64,000 nt of DNA from Rhodosporidiobolus odoratus (Eukaryota; Basidiomycota; Microbotryomycetes; Sporidiobolales; Sporidiobolaceae): positions 1,612,001-1,676,000 of the forward strand of contig JAOANU010000001.1 of assembly GCA_034387635.1 (NCBI GenBank), written 5' to 3'. Below are positions 12,572 to 23,668 of the stretch, piece after piece (the first letter of the stretch is position 1; each line of letters starts with the position of its first letter). Under the pieces are notes generated by a model, which worked only from the letters and a program-made list of their open reading frames with translations, was not told where the DNA came from and made no database searches. Both the position numbers and the translations under genes were made by a program.

Positions 12572-13624
12572 CGGCTCGCCGTGGCTTGCGGAGGACAAGG
12601 AGTCCGAGCATCAGGCTGACCGAGGAATTTAGACACGCGGGAAAGGTGCGCCAGTCGTCCTTCCCATCTTGCCCTGCTTCCCCGCTGACTCTTGAAGGTT
12701 CTTCCGTGACAGGATCGACTGCATCCGAGTTGGAGTCCTCATTTCTCACAGTCACTCTCAGCGCATTCACCTCATCAGTATAGTATCCCGCTTTTACTCT
12801 ACTCTGCTTGGAACAACCACCCATCTTCCCTCCTGGCGGCTTTAACCTTCGCTCTCCTTCATACGGTGACGACTCAGGTAGTCCAGCCCACGGCATGAAT
12901 TGCATCAATAGCCTGATTGTATTCTTCAGCGTGAAATGTCCGAAGGAACGCGAAATTCGCTAGATGCGTATGAGACCACGAGCTCTCCTGTTGACTGCTA
13001 GCGTACCGAGCACCTACAAGGAACGGAGGACTGTCGTAGCTGTCACAATACCGCAGGAATCGACGCAGCAGGATAACTTCGGATTCCATAAAAACCTCCA
13101 CATCGTCGAGGGTTCCAGCGAAGCTCACCTCTGCTTCCTCGAGTCGGACATCAGACTGCGACTGCGTTCTTCCGTTTCTTCTCTGCCAGTCCTAACGCCT
13201 TTTCAGATTCTCCCTGCTCCGTTCCTCCTCTGCCTTCTGACCTTTACGCTCGGCCTGCCTTATCCGACTTTGACAAGCTTGTCCTGGCAGACGTGTCGAG
13301 GCTTTATCTGTCAAGGTGGAACGTCAGCATATGGTCGCGACGGAACAGTCTGGGAAGAAGGCCCGACGACGGAGAGAAACAATCCGCACCCATTCCTCGC
13401 CTCTCATCCCCGAGTCCCATTTCGCCCATGCATATGTCTTCTCGTATACCCATCGCCGACCGCTCCAGCTCGACGCCTTGCACTAATGCCGCCAGTTGTG
13501 CGAGCCCGACGCTGTCCCTCGCCTGCGAGAGCTCGAGGTACCGCCGATGCAAGAAACCCTCCGCCCGATAAATGGTTTACTGGTTGATGGATACAGCTGC
13601 GGATTCCAAGCTGGACAACTTGGT
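12572..13624 (-). other. Spacer with possible remains of the F-box/LRR 3' end
   Basis: Downstream of the first PQ-loop gene. On the minus strand, 13552-13304 encodes a coding-like stretch (HRRYLELSQARDSVGLAQL) and 13128-12874 another (ESEVILLRRFLRYCDSYD). They lie in different frames with no obvious splice path from the F-box/LRR relic upstream. They may be its decayed C-terminal part. No functional gene can be supported. Confidence 0.3.
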
Positions 13625-15088
13625 TTATCTGACTATGGTCGAAGCGGGCCAAATTGCGGCTAGAGAGGAGTAGTGAGTCGGGGGTCGAATTGAGCGGATG
13701 TTGCGGGAACGGCAGAGATCGCTGACGAGGATGATGCTATGAGGTTCCGTCTCGCCGAGATACGGGCAATAAAGACTAACGACTTGCGACAGGAAGGGTA
13801 GGCAGGCGAAGAGTGGGGATTCGGGCATGTAAGGGGTGTCGTTGTGGAAAGCGTAGTGGAGGTGACGTAGCGATGGTACGAGATCGGGGTCGAGAACGCT
13901 TTCTATGGTATCGTGAAGTGCCCCCGAACCGCTGAGGGATAGAGTGTGAAGCGAAGGAAAAGGTCGCTGAAGTCTTCTTCGTCGTCGTCGTCTTCGGGAT
14001 CGGGTGCAGCATGCATGCCAAGTGAAAGTGACTCGAGCGAATATGAGAGACATGCACAGAACTCGACGGCGAACTGCGAGAGGCGGTAAGTGGTGAGAGA
14101 CAGGGTCCGGAGGGGTGATAGTGACTGATTGTTGGCAGCCCCCTGGTCTCCGGCTGCTTCGGTGAAGGCGGTTAAATCGGCGAGTTGTCGGCTCCGGTCG
14201 TCCACGGTGACTTGGAGTTCGACGAGGATTCACGGCTGTACACATCGCGCTTGCCACCTGTCCTCGCCCGCCAGAAACCAGCTCGGCACAGCTGTCGGAG
14301 TGGCGATGCAATGACCGGAGGTTCGGCCTATAGAATCGAACAAGACTACCTACCCAGTTGAGGGTCGAGGAAATTGCGCTCGTTGATTTTGGGCACTCTG
14401 GCAGCAATGGCTTGCAGACATTGCGCGCTGTGGTTGCGAGGTGTGGAACCGTACATGGTGGTATACAGGTTGTGACCCTTGTCAAATCTCGGCGTGAATG
14501 CCGCATGTGTGATGGTCAGCTCGTTCAATGCAGGCATGAGAGGGGTGCGGGACAGAACATCCAGGTTCATGGTTTTGAGCGAGGTGTGGAGGCATAGGGG
14601 ATTGAGATAGGAGAGGCGAGAGAGAGCGATCTGAAACTGTAAAACTAGATTGGCGCGGGAGGACTTCAGAGTCTACAGGCCTGCAAAGTCAGTGGACGGA
14701 GAGGGAAGGGAAAGAAGAGGATTCCTGCGAGTTGGTACGGAGCCGCCAGCAAGGACCACTCCCGGCTCGCGCCGGACAGGCCAGCAATATATATGCCATG
14801 CATGAACCGCAGAGGTAGCAGCGACGCCCGGAGCTCCTCCGACATGTCGACGTGCGTGAGGCTCTCCACCATAGGCCGAAACTCTTCGTCTTGCGCCGCG
14901 CAGAGCTCGACGATCCTGCTTTTGAGCTGCATCGGCAGGTCGTTGATCGTGCAGCGTGGTTGGGCTTCAGCAGGAGGATCGGTCCACGCGAGGAGTGGGG
15001 GTGAGCTGGAAGGAAGGAGAGTATGCGAGTTCAGCCGGGGGACACACGGGATGAGCGAGCATGGACGCACTCTTTGCTGTCGTAGCAT
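13625..15088 (-). pseudogene. Decayed F-box/LRR-type gene
   Basis: Related to the intact gene at 31518-33014. The N-terminus has the same F-box-like block (LPMQLKSRIVELCAAQDEEF) followed by LLAAPYQL, and then LRR-like text (LNELTITHAAFTPRF, PLRTLSLTTYRLSQF, FPSLHTLSLSGSG). Three signs of decay are visible. First, where the relative has APYLFK followed by a GT donor, this locus has a GA dinucleotide. Second, the LRR frame shifts by one base beside a run of GAC/GAA codons near 13965-13990 with no plausible intron. Third, the C-terminus falls apart below 13625. One proper intron remains (donor after LDPQLG near 14355, acceptor before VTVDDRS). A sequencing error in the GAC run could explain the frameshift but not the lost donor. 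Confidence 0.55.
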
Positions 15089-15189
15089 CTGACCTGCTCA
15101 ATTAGCAAGTCCCCTAGCAATGTGAAGGGGACGAGACGAAGCCCGGTTCATTTCCAACTGATGAAGTCGATTCTCTCACTCCCACTCGC

Positions 15190-15782
15190 ATGACGAGTAG
15201 CCGAATTGCGTGGACAGCATTAAAGACACGCACTGCAACTCCTCCCAGTCGCACTTACCTTTACGACCTCGACATCCACGGTCAACTCTTCCTCTCTTCG
15301 TCACTACATCGAACTCTCGCAACGTGCTACCGCGATCCCGCCTTCCTCGACACGTTCTACATTGCGCTGAGAAGGAATGAAGGAGCGGCGGAGGAGGCTC
15401 GAAAATTCCCAAGGAAGGGCACGTTCTGTGAGCCGGTGCATACCATGAGAGAGCATGGACTGAAGGAGCTTTCCGGTTCCCAGAGAGCCTGGCAAGCGGC
15501 AGTAGGTAGTCACTTTGTCCGCCTCGCACTGCTTACGACGCTTTTCTGCAGACTTGGCCTACATCAGCACTTTCGCTTAACCGGCTCTTCGCCTCGAATC
15601 CCATACGAGACAGCGCTCACGCAGCACTGCGAGCGAATGTCAGGCTCTCACGAGCGTTACAAGCAACGCGGGAACGTAGACGGTCTTACGCATCACAAAC
15701 AATTCTCATAGGTCGCTCAGTCCCGGCCTTTTCCGCGCTCGTCGACTACCCGCTCAGGCCTCCGGCTCCGGTATCGGCTTAG
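15190..15782 (+). CDS. DUF4505/UPF0598-like protein
   Basis: Two exons, 15190-15501 and 15552-15782, give 180 residues. Residues 18-60 resemble the start of the UPF0598 (human C8orf82) family: RTYLYDLDIHGQLFLS, then ATCYRDPAFLDTFYIALRRN. The rest does not obviously follow the family pattern; in particular I do not see its usual Cys-rich central block. It may be a divergent or shortened member. The family's biochemical role is unknown. The start is the first ATG and the intron has a GTAGGT donor. It lies between the two PQ-loop genes without functional logic. Confidence 0.5.
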
Positions 15783-16109
15783 TATCGGCGGGCGGTGTGA
15801 TGCCAAGTCCGTTACTCATGGCGCATCTGATCGCCTCACCCAGGTGCGGCGCTTGGCTACAGTAGATAAGGCGAAGGCGGTGCACATCCGTGCAAGCCGG
15901 GACGTTTTTTCCTCGCCGGCGAGTCCGCGGAAGGCTTCCGCCTCGTCTTCCTCTCTCGCTCGCCTGACTGCCTCACACTGACAACTCTACGTACGAGGCT
16001 TCTTACCCACAAGCAAGGCTATAGAACTACCAGATCTTGACCTCGGGGCCACTCGAAGTCCGCCCTCTCCGTGACATCCCCCTCCTCCAACACCGACCGT
16101 CCAGATACG
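15783..16109. other. Spacer upstream of PQ-loop paralog 2
   Basis: 327 bases holding the 3' end of the DUF4505-like gene and the promoter of the next gene. No TATA box or repeat stands out. Confidence 0.4.
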
Positions 16110-18326
16110 ATGGGCCTCACCGGTGCCATGATCTTGTCAAGCCTTCTGGGCTACGTGACCTTGGGTTTCTCTGTCGCGGCATTCATTCCCTTGATCAGTG
16201 AGCCGCTCCGCAGACTCACCCTGCTCTTCATGTCTACTAATCGCACTCCGCGCAGTAACCAATATGGTCAAACGGCGCAACGGGACGGGGCCTATTTTTC
16301 TAGGTGTCTGGCTGATCGCGGACGTGATCAAGTGCGCCGGCTCTTCGATTCAGCCAGTCAGGGCGTCATGGTCGCTAATTGACCTGATCCTTCCGTCGCG
16401 CAGCTTTATTGGCATCGTCTTGCTTGGCGCCCAGCTCACGCAAATCTTCCTGGCCGCGTGGTACACCCTCGCAGACGGCTCTATGCTGATCGAGGTGAGC
16501 GGTTAAGTCCGATTGTTGCTCTTACCTGGCGCTAAACTCCGCACTCCCGTCCACTATACCTCTGTTGCCAACCTCCGCAGCTTCTCCTTTTCGGTCACGA
16601 TGACTGGCCGGCGCCTCGCGTGAAGCCGTCGAGTAATTACGTAAAGATTTCGACCAGGACAGGCTGGTGGAAGAAAGTATGCGAGCAATTTTGGACGTTC
16701 TCTGTGTGGGACGATGCGAAACTGGCCATCAGTTGCGTGCTAGGTGAGTCTTCTCTCGTTTGGACTGCCTCCGTCACCCTGGATGCGATGAGAACCGAAG
16801 TGCTGATATTAAGCTGAATCTCACCTCGGTGGCTAATCTTCAGGTGGTATCGCCTGGTTTGGTATTTACACGACCATCATGGTTTATCAAAATCCGGACT
16901 ACGAGATCGAGCACAAGACCGAGACCACCACCATGTCTTTCGGTGTGTCTTCCACCTTTCGCTCTTCGCGTTCTGTATATCAGGGTTCTCATCCCGCGCT
17001 TCTGTCTGCCCACAGCCCTGGGAATGGCCGCCTCGTAAGTCATCTCTGCTGTGTAGGCCCAGGCTATGCTAAGCGCCATTTCTTCTCTGCGTTACCAGCT
17101 TGACTTTCGCTGCAGCACGGTAAGCACCTCCTCCCGTCCCTATCATGGACGACGTTAAGCTCATAGCGCTTTTTAATCCAGCGTGCCAGAGATGATTTCG
17201 GGCTTCGCGCGCTCGAAAAGGGACGAGAAACCCGAACACGAGGTTGACGACCCGTAAGCATCGCCTCGGACTGATTTCTGTCCAAGCCGATTCTAATCTG
17301 CTTGACCTTCCCGTTCGTTCTGCAGTCTCTTCTGGCTCCTCATCTTGTACGTCAGTAGCTTCGTTCTTCTGCCCTTCGCTCAACCTGTTTTACCTTTGTT
17401 TGGCAGTGAAAATATCGCCAACCTCGCCTCCATCATCAGTCTATCGCAAGACCCAGATTATCTCTGGAAGGCAGAACTGCCCTGGATGCTCGGTAGCGTG
17501 CGCTCAACTCGTCTGCGTCCTCCCCCCTCCCGTGCTTCTCATCGTCGCAGCCATATCGAAACTAACTACAGTCTCTCTTCTAGATTATTCCCATCATTGG
17601 GGATGGCTTCGTTATCTTCTTCGCATCCAGGTGGCAGAAGAAGTGGAATCATCCCGACAATCCGAATCGTCTACTAGTCGAGGCCGTCGAGAAAGAGCGC
17701 AAAGACACGCTTGAAGCGATTGCCCAGCACAAATTACAATTGGAAGAAGAGTGGGCGGTCCAAGACCTCAAGAGGGACGCCCACCAAGAAGTTGCGGAAC
17801 CCGTACGGCCCACGACCTGGAAGCCGGAGGATCATCTGGACTACTGGGGAGACAAGGTAAGGATCACATTCCCAGATCCACAGCTTTGTCGTCACTGATC
17901 TGAACCTCGTCACCTCACCTAACTACTACAGCGGGCGCGGAAGAGATGGGAGAAACGGAATACCGATTTCGGGCGACACCAGACTCACATGACCACCATT
18001 GAAAATCGGCAACAAGAGCGCGGTGCGTTTATTTCTACGTCGCCAAGTTCGATGCACCAGCACTCATCGGAACGCGAGAAACAGAGACGGGTATGCACGG
18101 TGGAAACCCCTTCCGTCCCAAGCCCGCCTCCGGCTCAAACGCGACTGAGAACCCGACGAACGATTCCGGTCCGGGTTCAGATTCGGAGGACTCGGACCCA
18201 GGGACGCTGCAGCGGTCGCGTAGTGCTCGGTCGCGTCGGGGCGGCATGGGTTTTGCGCATTCGCAAGGCTCCGACGGCCACGGGAACGGACCAAGGCGCT
18301 CGGCTGGCAATATCCTTCGACCTTAG
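16110..18326 (+). CDS. PQ-loop family membrane protein, paralog 2
   Basis: Same family as the gene at 10327. Exons: 16110-16197, 16256-16331, 16404-16494, 16581-16743, 16844-16942, 17016-17034, 17099-17119, 17182-17253, 17326-17346, 17407-17497, 17584-17856, 17932-18022, 18085-18326; 448 residues. The first ten exons are 88, 76, 91, 163, 99, 19, 21, 72, 21 and 91 nt, exactly as in paralog 1, while intron sequences differ. Shared motifs include LLGYVTLGFSVAAFIPL, RRNGTGPIFLGVWLIAD, LGAQLTQIFLAAWY, VYQNPDYEIEHKTE, ENIANLASI and AELPWMLGS. The tail has a charged helix (KLQLEEEWAVQDLKRD) and then a Ser/Gly/Arg-rich end absent from paralog 1. Transport substrate unknown. Confidence 0.75.
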
Positions 18327-18652
18327 TAGACTGGAAGCAGTGGTTGATCTCGTTATGTTCACAATTTGCTCTGACCCGGATCGGAGTTGACCTGAGCGGT
18401 TTCTTCGCATTGCGACTATATCGGCATTCGGTCGGATCAGAGCTCGAGTAGTTCGCAGAATGCCCTGGTCGTCGATTTCGACAGGCTCGTATTTCTTCCT
18501 TCTGCCGCTGCACTTCATCTCTCCTAGCCATTGCTCTCGCTTGCCATGTACATTCCGTATACTGGAGGCACATAGCTCGATCTTGCTTCTGCACGCGTCC
18601 GCTTAGACGTGGCCTTACAAGCTTCACGACTGAGAACAAACCCTCGGCCGTC
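18327..18652. other. Convergent 3' spacer
   Basis: 326 bases between two converging genes. Nothing beyond 3' untranslated sequence is evident. Confidence 0.4.
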
Positions 18653-20895
18653 TCAGATACGATACACCGGATGAAAACTCCTCTGTCGCGCTAACAAGAC
18701 GGCCAGCACGACCGCCGCCAAACTCATAAGCGTCGTTGCTTGAAAAGCGGTCGCGAAGCATTCTCTGCCGTCGGAGCAGAGATGAGCCGGGGTAGAGTCG
18801 GCTGCTCGTCGGGTGAGCGCTGATGAGGCGTCGGGCAGCTCGGCTGAGAAGGGCGTGTCCGAGGACGAGTGCGCAACGTGCGAATCGTAGACCGCCTGCG
18901 GAGAGGTGACAGAGGTTAATCGAGGATATGAAATGAGGTACGGAAAGCGGTACTAACGCCAAAGAGGAGATTGGTAAGGTTGGCAAAGACAGAAGGACTG
19001 AGCGTTAAGAACCCACTGCGCGAGTTCACTGAAGTCAGTCTTGCCATTGCGATCTCGGCGGCCTGTGAAGAGGGAAACGCAGAAAGAACCAGAACGCACT
19101 TGTTCCTCGCATAGTTGGCCATTCCGAACCGTTCAAGTCCGACAATAGGCACGGAGCCGAAAAGACAGCCGTAGGCGAAGCCTGTGAGTGCGGTCGGGAC
19201 GGCGAGACCTGCCAGCCCTGAAACGTGCGAAGTTTGGCCGGCGAGGTGCTGCGAGAAAACGAAGAGGACGGCAGTCACGACTGCAAACGGCGAGCGGTCA
19301 GTCCAGTAGTGGTTGCTGGAGCTTTCCAACGCTTTGCGTGGGCGGTAGACGGAAAAGGGATAATGAAGCGCGGTGAACGGGTTGAGAAAAGATGGGAAGG
19401 CGAGGACAGCGTTGTGCGCCGTAGGGAAGGCACAAAGGAATAAAGAACACACCGAGCCACCAGATCCGAGCGACCCTCATCTTCGAAGGCAAATGATGCA
19501 AGCAAGTATCGGAAGAGAAGCCGACGAACAACCTGCCGAGGCAGTTGAAAATGGAGAGAAGAGAGACGAGGTAGGCTTGCGACTTTGCCACCGCGCGAGG
19601 GTCAGGCTCGACGTCAGGGTCGGAGGAAGCGAGAGTGAGGGCGACGGTGCCGAGGTTGTTGATGTCTGCGTACAGAACAACACTTGGATCAGGGTTGACA
19701 AGGTCGCAGAGACCGGGAGTAAGGGGAAACGTACACATCAACCCAACTCCACTACACAAACCCAAGTAGCAGAACAGTTGCCAGAAGTCTTTGAGCCGCA
19801 GAAGATCCCATCCCGTCACGTCCAAGTCGCCGGCACCGTGTGGAGGCTCGTCGTCCTCCCTCTCCTTCAATAGCGGACTCGAGCTGCGTTGTCTTCGTCG
19901 ATTGGCCGGTTGAACAGGTAGATCGCCTTCACAGGCTGGGATATCTGAGGGTAGGCTATATTCGCTTGATGCAGGGTCATGGACGGGTGTTCGGGGTCGA
20001 GAGGAAGATGGAGAAGGGAAGGAAGGGTCGGAGTCGGTGGTGGATACGGCGAGATACTGCCCTTGAATTGTTACGTGTACTGTAGCGCTGTGAGATGTAG
20101 GTGGAGGGTGAACGAAGGCGGCGCCGAGAAGCATCGAGATACCGGTACCGAAGGCAAGGGTTAGGAGAAACCCAGCGATGGGGTCGGCGGTGGAGAGTAG
20201 GTTGGCATGTGACAGGGTCGAGTCTGTGCTTCTTTCGTATCAGCTTGGACACCCGTGGAAGCGAGATAGGAGAAGGACTGCTGCGCACAGAAAAATGCGC
20301 TCAGTCCGAAACAGCTCAACACAGTCGCCATCGCCGCGCCCCTCTTGGCCTTGCTGAAGCTCAAGCTCGTAGCTTTGACTGCCGCTGACAAGGCTGCGCT
20401 ACCGCCTGTCCCGGTCAAAATCTGGCAGATGGCCAGCCCCGGCAATCCCCATGTTGCGTAGAGGCCGTCTTCCCCTCCAGCATACAGGGCGTAGAGGCCA
20501 AAGTCTGCGGACACAATTCCGATCAGCCCATACTTCCCAGGATAGACAGGGGAGAGACGCACAGCCAACCGCGAGACACGCGGCTGCACCTAACAAAACG
20601 ATCCTAGGTCCTCGGGAATCCACCACCAGACCTACAAGCGGTCCGCTCAAGTAGACGCCTGCATTCCCAGCCGCTCCAACAACGTTTATTGCCAGGGACG
20701 AGAGGTGTAATTGCTGAGCTAGTTGAGGAGAGTAACCGGAGAATCTGCGTAATCGGCGAGGAGATTGAAGGTGGGGTGAGCAAACAACGACACCACGACA
20801 AGAGCGTAGCGGAGATGGACGTACACGTAGTTTGTTCCTGCACTGAGTGCTGACACGCACGAGAATGACAGCGTGAGTGCCCGATGAGGTGGCAT
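18653..20895 (-). CDS. Major facilitator superfamily carrier, Mch1/nodulin-like
   Basis: Twelve-helix transporter resembling yeast Mch1, a monocarboxylate-carrier homolog whose substrate is not established. Exons on the minus strand: 20895-20825, 20744-20563, 20504-20289, 20223-19735, 19665-19453, 19280-19100, 19015-18958, 18895-18653; 550 residues. Family landmarks: GTNYVFSGYSPQLAQQLHLS in helix 1, VDSRGPRIVLLGA after helix 2, and LCSGVGLMYINNLGTVALTL at helix 7. These are followed by FVGFSSD, GFAYGCLFGSVPIVGLERFG, and a Cys-bearing tail (CSDGRECFATAFQAT) after helix 11. A hydrophilic Ser/Pro/Glu-rich central loop of about 100 residues separates the halves. The intron at 20288-20224 restores FFYSTLSHANLL; a shorter 29-nt intron was rejected. 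Confidence 0.8.
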
Positions 20896-21325
20896 CTTCT
20901 CGCACTGCAGTTTGATTCAGAGGGGGACGAGGTACTGGCTCGTTTGAAGCGTTGAGAGGGCGGGGGACTCGGACCAGGATATTGATTGGTTAAGAAGAAG
21001 CCTATCAAGCAGCACTGCAAGCGAGTCTGTACAGATCGACGTGAGGTGTACAGGTCCAAAACCATTGCGCGGGGTGAGGGAGAGTCAGGGTCCATTGCAG
21101 TCGCAAAGGACGGTATCACAGAGAGCTCCGTTTCCGACAGCAGCATCCCATTCCGCCTGGTCAGGGCAGCAGCAAGCGGGGTCCTGCTTTTCCCCCTCGA
21201 GTCCCTCATCGTCGCAGCCGACGCTTCGACCGCAAAGCTTGTCAAATTGCAGATGCAAATGCAGATGCGAGCAGAACCGACAGCAGCAGATACTCCGTAG
21301 CAATGCCAAACGAAACCCCTTCCCC
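20896..21325. other. Spacer upstream of the MFS gene
   Basis: 430 bases between the MFS start and the 3' end of the next minus-strand gene. Plus-strand open frames here overlap low-complexity sequence and look non-coding. Confidence 0.4.
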
Positions 21326-23433
21326 TCACGTCTTCAACCCCATCCCCGCCCTGTCCCTCTCCCTCCTCCTCCCCTCCCTCTCCCACTTCTCCCTCATCGG
21401 ATCCCTAGCCCCCTCCACTCGATCCGGCACGTCCCTCCCCTTGACATGCTGTATCAAACTCGGCAACCCTGGGCCGGACCCAGGACCGCGGGATCGAGCA
21501 GAAATAGGCGTGTCACGGTGCCATGCTGGGATGGGAGGGAGAGCGTGCAGGTCGACGAGGGGAGGGGGACGGTGACGGGCGCCGGTGGTGTTGGCGGAGT
21601 ACAGAGAAGGGGCGACGGAAGGGTGCATGGGTGGGGCGAAGGGGAACCCAGGGGTTGGGAAGTATGGGTTGCCGCCAGGACAGGCGAAAGCTGACGGTGA
21701 GGAAAACGGCGGGGGGCAAGGCGCGTACATGGGGTGAGTGGCAGTGGGAGTAGACGAGAAGAGGTGCAGCTGGCTGGGGAGTCTGGCGCCCAGGGGTACG
21801 TCGTCGCTGGCGGATTCGGCGGAAGAGCCGGTCGAGGCAACATCGCTGCGCTCCTGGTTGCTGCGATCGTATCCGGAAAGGAAAGAGCTGATACACCCAG
21901 CAGTCGAGGACTGCGACGGGTCTGCGGATCTCAACTGAGCTAGCGGACGGTCTTCGTCGTCGTCCTGCTCGAGAACGGGAGAAAACGTCCCGGGGCCTTC
22001 CTCAAACCCCGGGGTACTCGCTGCCCCAAATAGCCCAGGAGAGCCGGAAGACCGCTCGACGAACGTTCCAGGCGTGGCAGGGAAGGCTGAGAGGTCGAAG
22101 GAAATGTCCGTCAATTCCGCCAGCGTATCGAGGAGGATTGGCTCGTTCCCGCTGATGGGTGGGGACACGAGAGTCGGAAGGCGAAAGTGCTTGGCTTTGG
22201 CGGCAGGCGGAACCGAAGACGGTATGGGGACGACTGAGACGGGCTTTGTCCGCAGCGGAAGGCGAGGGTAGGATGCGAGACTGGGTCGGCGACGGGACTG
22301 AGAAGGTCAAGTTCGAGGGTAAGTCCCGATATTTGCCTACAAGAGGGTTGGACTGACGCACCGTGTTCTCTCCCGTGGTTTCAGCGTCCGATAAGCCCTG
22401 TTCAGCTGCCGGCGGCGGGACCAAACCTCCTTGAGCTACCACTTTTGCCTTTTCCTCCCGATCATGGTAGATCACGACTTTCTTTTCCTCCTCATCCGGC
22501 CTGATGAAGGCATACGAAGATTCGTTGGAAGCGTTCGAGTCGACCGAAAAGCGGAAGGCAGACTGAGTGGGAGTGGCGTCGCCCAACGAACCTTTTCGGT
22601 TCGAGGCGGAGAAAGTAGGCCTTTTCTGCTTCGGCTTGGCAGCCGGCCAGAAGAGGGTGCGGCGCTTGGCGGGGCGTTCCGTCGAGGCTATAGGATGGAA
22701 CTCAGTCAAGAGAGGAGATCGCTGTGCGTTCGATCTGAAACGCACCTCCCGCCTCCTCCACCTCCTCCTCGCTCTCCTTCGCCCCCCATCCCACCCCATA
22801 CCCCTTCTCCTCCATAGTCTGCTCCCTCTGCTCCCTCTCCGTCCCACAAGCAGAACCGTCCATCCCCCTGCCCGCCACCTTTTGCTGCTTCCGACTCGAC
22901 TTGCGCCTTTGCATCTCCTTCCCAGCAGGCTTGAGGGCACTACCGTACCCGAGGCGGGTCTTGAGCGTACCTTTGGCCTTGGAGGTTGAACGTTTGACGA
23001 GGGCGGAGGAGGCAAAGGGGAGGTGTACCGCTTGACGAGTGGGAGGTTTGTCAGAGTCTGCGGGAGTCTTGACGGTTTCCGTAGCGGTGGAGGAAATGGG
23101 CAGAGGGTCGACGGGGAGGGACAGGTAAGGTAGCTCGCTCTCTTCATCAGATTCTTCCTTGACAGGCTCTGCTGGCTCGTCCTCTTCGACAGGTGGCCGG
23201 AGAGTCCGAGTTCGAAAAGCGGGAGGACCTCGTAAGATTGGACTTGAAGGGAGGGCCACCTCGACGAGGGCTTCAAGTGAGGTGAGAGAGGTGGAGCGGA
23301 TGGCGTAGGTTGCAGGTTGAGGCTGTCGGACTCGGACTGGGCGGGGAGCAGGCGAGGTGAGAGGCAGATGAAATGATGAAAGTTGAGTGGAGAGGGAGGA
23401 GGGAGACGCCGGACGAGAGGGCGGGAGTGGCAT
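21326..23433 (-). CDS. Hypothetical disordered protein
   Basis: Not recognised. Exons on the minus strand are 23433-22746, 22687-22362 and 22243-21326, giving 643 residues. The protein is Ser/Pro/Glu-rich with no hydrophobic segment. It has a basic stretch (KRSTSKAKGTLKTRLGYG), a KRRTLFWPAAKPKQKRP block that could be a nuclear localisation signal, and acidic Glu/Asp patches. The C-terminal exon is rich in Pro and Ser and ends with a charged Arg/Glu helix (REKWEREGRRRERDRA). The acceptor at 22244 was chosen because it alone keeps exon 3 open from its first codon. A nuclear regulatory role is only a guess from composition. Confidence 0.6.
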
Positions 23434-23668
23434 AGTCAGAGAGTGGAGGAACGAGAGACGACGAGAGTGCGAAAGAAAGTCTGCAGCGGAAAGGAAGAAC
23501 GGAAGAACGCGACAAGAGAAAGAAGAACAAGTTTGGAAAACGATCCAGCGACCAGAGCGGCCACGAGCAGCATGAACCCAAAGTTTTTCTCTCCTCTTCC
23601 TGCGAGGTGCGAGTCACCATGCCTTTGTTCAAACGTCCGCTTCGATAGATCGCACCTGACTGTCAAAT

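Noticed and set aside
12964..13587. Long plus-strand open frame of about 200 codons
   Set aside because: Composition is Ser/Pro/Arg shadow text opposite minus-strand coding-like sequence, with no start context or family resemblance.
15005..15070. Intron with GTGCGT donor near the start of the F-box/LRR relic
   Set aside because: Removing it puts the F-box block out of frame, whereas the unspliced frame is open from the ATG at 15088.
20196..20252. A 29-nt intron in the MFS gene
   Set aside because: Far shorter than any other intron here; a canonical 65-nt intron (20288-20224) restores the family's helix 6-7 region better.
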